Shown: positions 62,519 through 64,000 of the stretch, one piece after another
Layout of the letters: each line of letters starts with the position of its first letter
Position numbering within the stretch: the stretch's first letter is position 1
Assembly: GCA_031963405.1 (NCBI GenBank)
Contig: JASSUJ010000001.1
Coordinates: 1,426,001-1,490,000 of the forward strand
Direction of reading: 5' to 3'
Source: JASSUD01 sp031963405
Lineage (GTDB): Bacteria; Pseudomonadota; Gammaproteobacteria; Burkholderiales; Burkholderiaceae
Length of the DNA: 64,000 bases
Translations under genes and position numbers: made by a program
Notes under the pieces: model-generated
What the model was told of the DNA's origin: nothing
The model's database searches: none
Seen by the model: only the letters and a program-made list of their open reading frames with translations

Positions 62519-63895
62519 CTAAGAAGAGGTAAGACCGAGGGTAGGCTGCACATCACGAATACCAATCTCCGCGCTACCTTGTGCAAGATGTACAACTACC
62601 CGCTCTCCCGCAATAAGATCATTAGGTGCGCGCAATGCGCGTCCATTGCGCGGGTTAAGTAAAGCCGCATAACCGCGCTCAAGCGTACGTTGCGGACTCA
62701 AAAGCGTGATACGTGCAGCAAGTTCGTTTAATTTTGCACAACGCTGCTGATGCTTCTTTGCCAAGCCAGCTGCAAGCCGTTCAGCCCAAAATTTCAGCGT
62801 TGCTCGCGTGCGTACCAAGTCGGGATGACTACGCCGCCGGCGTAAGTCAAGCAAAGCAAAACGCGCTTGCCCAGCACGTAAGCTCTGTGTAGCGGCGGCA
62901 GATAAGCGTAGCGTGAGTTGCCGTAGATGGCTGCGCTGCTGAACAAATCGCTCAGCAGGGCTCACCAAACAGCGCGCTAACCCATCTAAGGTCTGCATGC
63001 GACGCTCAAGTAATCGATTAAAAGCACGGCTAAGCTGCGCATAACGTTGCATAAGCTCGCGCAGCAGAACTTCACGTTGGGTACTCACTAATTCAGCTGC
63101 ACCCGTTGGGGTCGGGGCGCGCATATCGGCGACAAAATCAGCAATGGTGAAATCAGTTTCATGGCCAACACCGCTAATAATAGGTATTGTGCTCGCAGCC
63201 ATGGCGCGTGCTAATGACTCATGATTAAACTCCCACAAATCTTCAAGGGAGCCACCACCGCGACAAAGAATTAACACCTCGACTTCGGCACGCCGCTGCG
63301 CACTTTCAAGCGCGGCAACCAATTGCGCGGCAGCGCCAACGCCTTGCACCGGTGCTGGATAAACAATCACATGGACATGCGGCGCGCGGCGCGCCAAGGT
63401 TGACAGCACATCGCGCAAAGCCGCCGCCTGCAACGAAGTAATGACCCCTATCGCACGCGGATGTGCGGGAAGTAGTCGCTTTTTGTCAGCATCGAATAAG
63501 CCTTCACCAGCAAGCTTTGCTTTAAGTTGCAAAAAAGCCTCATACAACTGCCCTTGCCCGGTACGGCGCATGTGCTCAACATTTAGTTGCAATTCGCCAC
63601 GTGGCTCATACAAAGTCGCTAAGGCGCGTACTTCAATGCGATCTCCATTGCGCGGCACAAATTCTAGATTTTGTGTGCGCGAGCGAAACATCACGCAGCG
63701 AATCTGCGCGCTTGCATCCTTGAGTAGAAAATACCAATGACCACTCGTCGCTTGCGTGAAATTAGATATCTCACCCACAATCCAAGCGAGTGAAAAATTG
63801 CGCTCAAGCATCAGCGCAATACTGCGTGTGAGCGCTGAAACCGGCACAATAACTTCGCTATTATTTAAAGCGGAACGATCCGGTGTAATTTCCAT
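62519..63895 (-). CDS. xseA: Exodeoxyribonuclease VII large subunit
   Basis: Degrades single-stranded DNA together with XseB. The 458-aa protein has an N-terminal OB fold (SLAWIVGEISNFTQATSGHW) and the catalytic domain (VITSLQAAALRDVLSTLARR, LILCRGGGSLEDLWEFNHES, ISGVGHETDFTIADFVAD with Asp). A long coiled-coil region follows, then the short C-terminal domain. GGGAGGCATA precedes the ATG. The last 105 bases of the window lie upstream and are too short to assign. Confidence 0.96.
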   Translation of the reverse strand: MEITPDRSALNNSEVIVPVSALTRSIALMLERNFSLAWIVGEISNFTQATSGHWYFLLKDASAQIRCVMFRSRTQNLEFVPRNGDRIEVRALATLYEPRGELQLNVEHMRRTGQGQLYEAFLQLKAKLAGEGLFDADKKRLLPAHPRAIGVITSLQAAALRDVLSTLARRAPHVHVIVYPAPVQGVGAAAQLVAALESAQRRAEVEVLILCRGGGSLEDLWEFNHESLARAMAASTIPIISGVGHETDFTIADFVADMRAPTPTGAAELVSTQREVLLRELMQRYAQLSRAFNRLLERRMQTLDGLARCLVSPAERFVQQRSHLRQLTLRLSAAATQSLRAGQARFALLDLRRRRSHPDLVRTRATLKFWAERLAAGLAKKHQQRCAKLNELAARITLLSPQRTLERGYAALLNPRNGRALRAPNDLIAGERVVVHLAQGSAEIGIRDVQPTLGLTSS

Positions 63896-64000
63896 TATGC
63901 CTCCCAGGCTGCTCGGCCTATAAAATCACCGCCAAGCGAGCCGAATATTATGCTAAAATCTGCGCCTTTTGCGCCTTTGGTACGTTTTTGTGCTCTCGGC

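Noticed and set aside
63952..64000. Start of a gene at the right edge (ATGCTAAAATCTGCGCC...)
   Set aside because: Only 49 bases are available; the same bases could be a promoter (TATGCTAAAAT). Nothing can be assigned.

Overview
This window looks like chromosomal DNA of a beta-proteobacterium of the Burkholderiaceae. The housekeeping blocks mnmE, smr-trxB, ftsK-lolA-rarA-serS, gatC-gatA-gatB, mreBCD-mrdA, aat-bpt-pyrD-argA, coq7, a GDxxx porin, fadD and sodB-xseA are typical of Burkholderia chromosome 1. Long AT-rich intergenic DNA, many palindromic repeats, decayed mobile genes and several coiled-coil or eukaryote-like proteins point to a host-associated, probably endofungal member (Mycoavidus / Glomeribacter / Mycetohabitans type). 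That lifestyle assignment is inference, not something the sequence proves.

Layout. 1-3.1 kb: hexanucleotide arrays (one G-quadruplex-prone) and two coiled-coil proteins. 3.1-9.8 kb: a decayed mobile island next to tRNA-fMet, bounded by two copies of a dead tyrosine integrase followed by the 3' end of the tRNA. It holds a 597-aa protein with repeated helix-turn-helix-like units, an F-box/LRR-like protein, remnants of an IS30 transposase and of conjugation genes traL and traE, and a FitAB/VapBC toxin-antitoxin pair. 10.4-12.9 kb: two more effector-like proteins. 13-23 kb: core genes mnmE, smr, trxB, ftsK, lolA, rarA, serS. 23.4-28.1 kb: three membrane-segment/coiled-coil proteins around tRNA-Ser(CGA), with an integrase N-terminus remnant just after the tRNA. 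28.9-33.9 kb: a NodT-like outer-membrane factor with macA-macB, a probable tripartite efflux system. 34-41.5 kb: dsbD, pirin, a second PIN toxin-antitoxin pair with a clear operator palindrome, a PhoPQ-activated-type lipoprotein and a weakly ankyrin-like protein. 41.6-64 kb: core genes xthA, gatB, gatA, gatC, mreBCD-mrdA, aat, bpt, pyrD, argA, yggX, coq7, porin, fadD, sodB, xseA.

The most distinctive feature at DNA level is a superfamily of 45-180 bp perfect or near-perfect palindromic elements scattered between genes. Their centres are conserved (around GTAC...GTAC) but their arms differ between copies while staying self-complementary within each copy. One has expanded into four exact 96-bp tandem units. 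At protein level the most interesting group is the set of orphan, Ser/Asn-rich, coiled-coil or eukaryote-like proteins clustered at the two tRNA loci. They look like secreted host-interaction factors; two of them, 23 kb apart, share an MPIS(A/G)LT start and a similar leader. rodA, which normally follows mrdA in relatives, is absent from that position.
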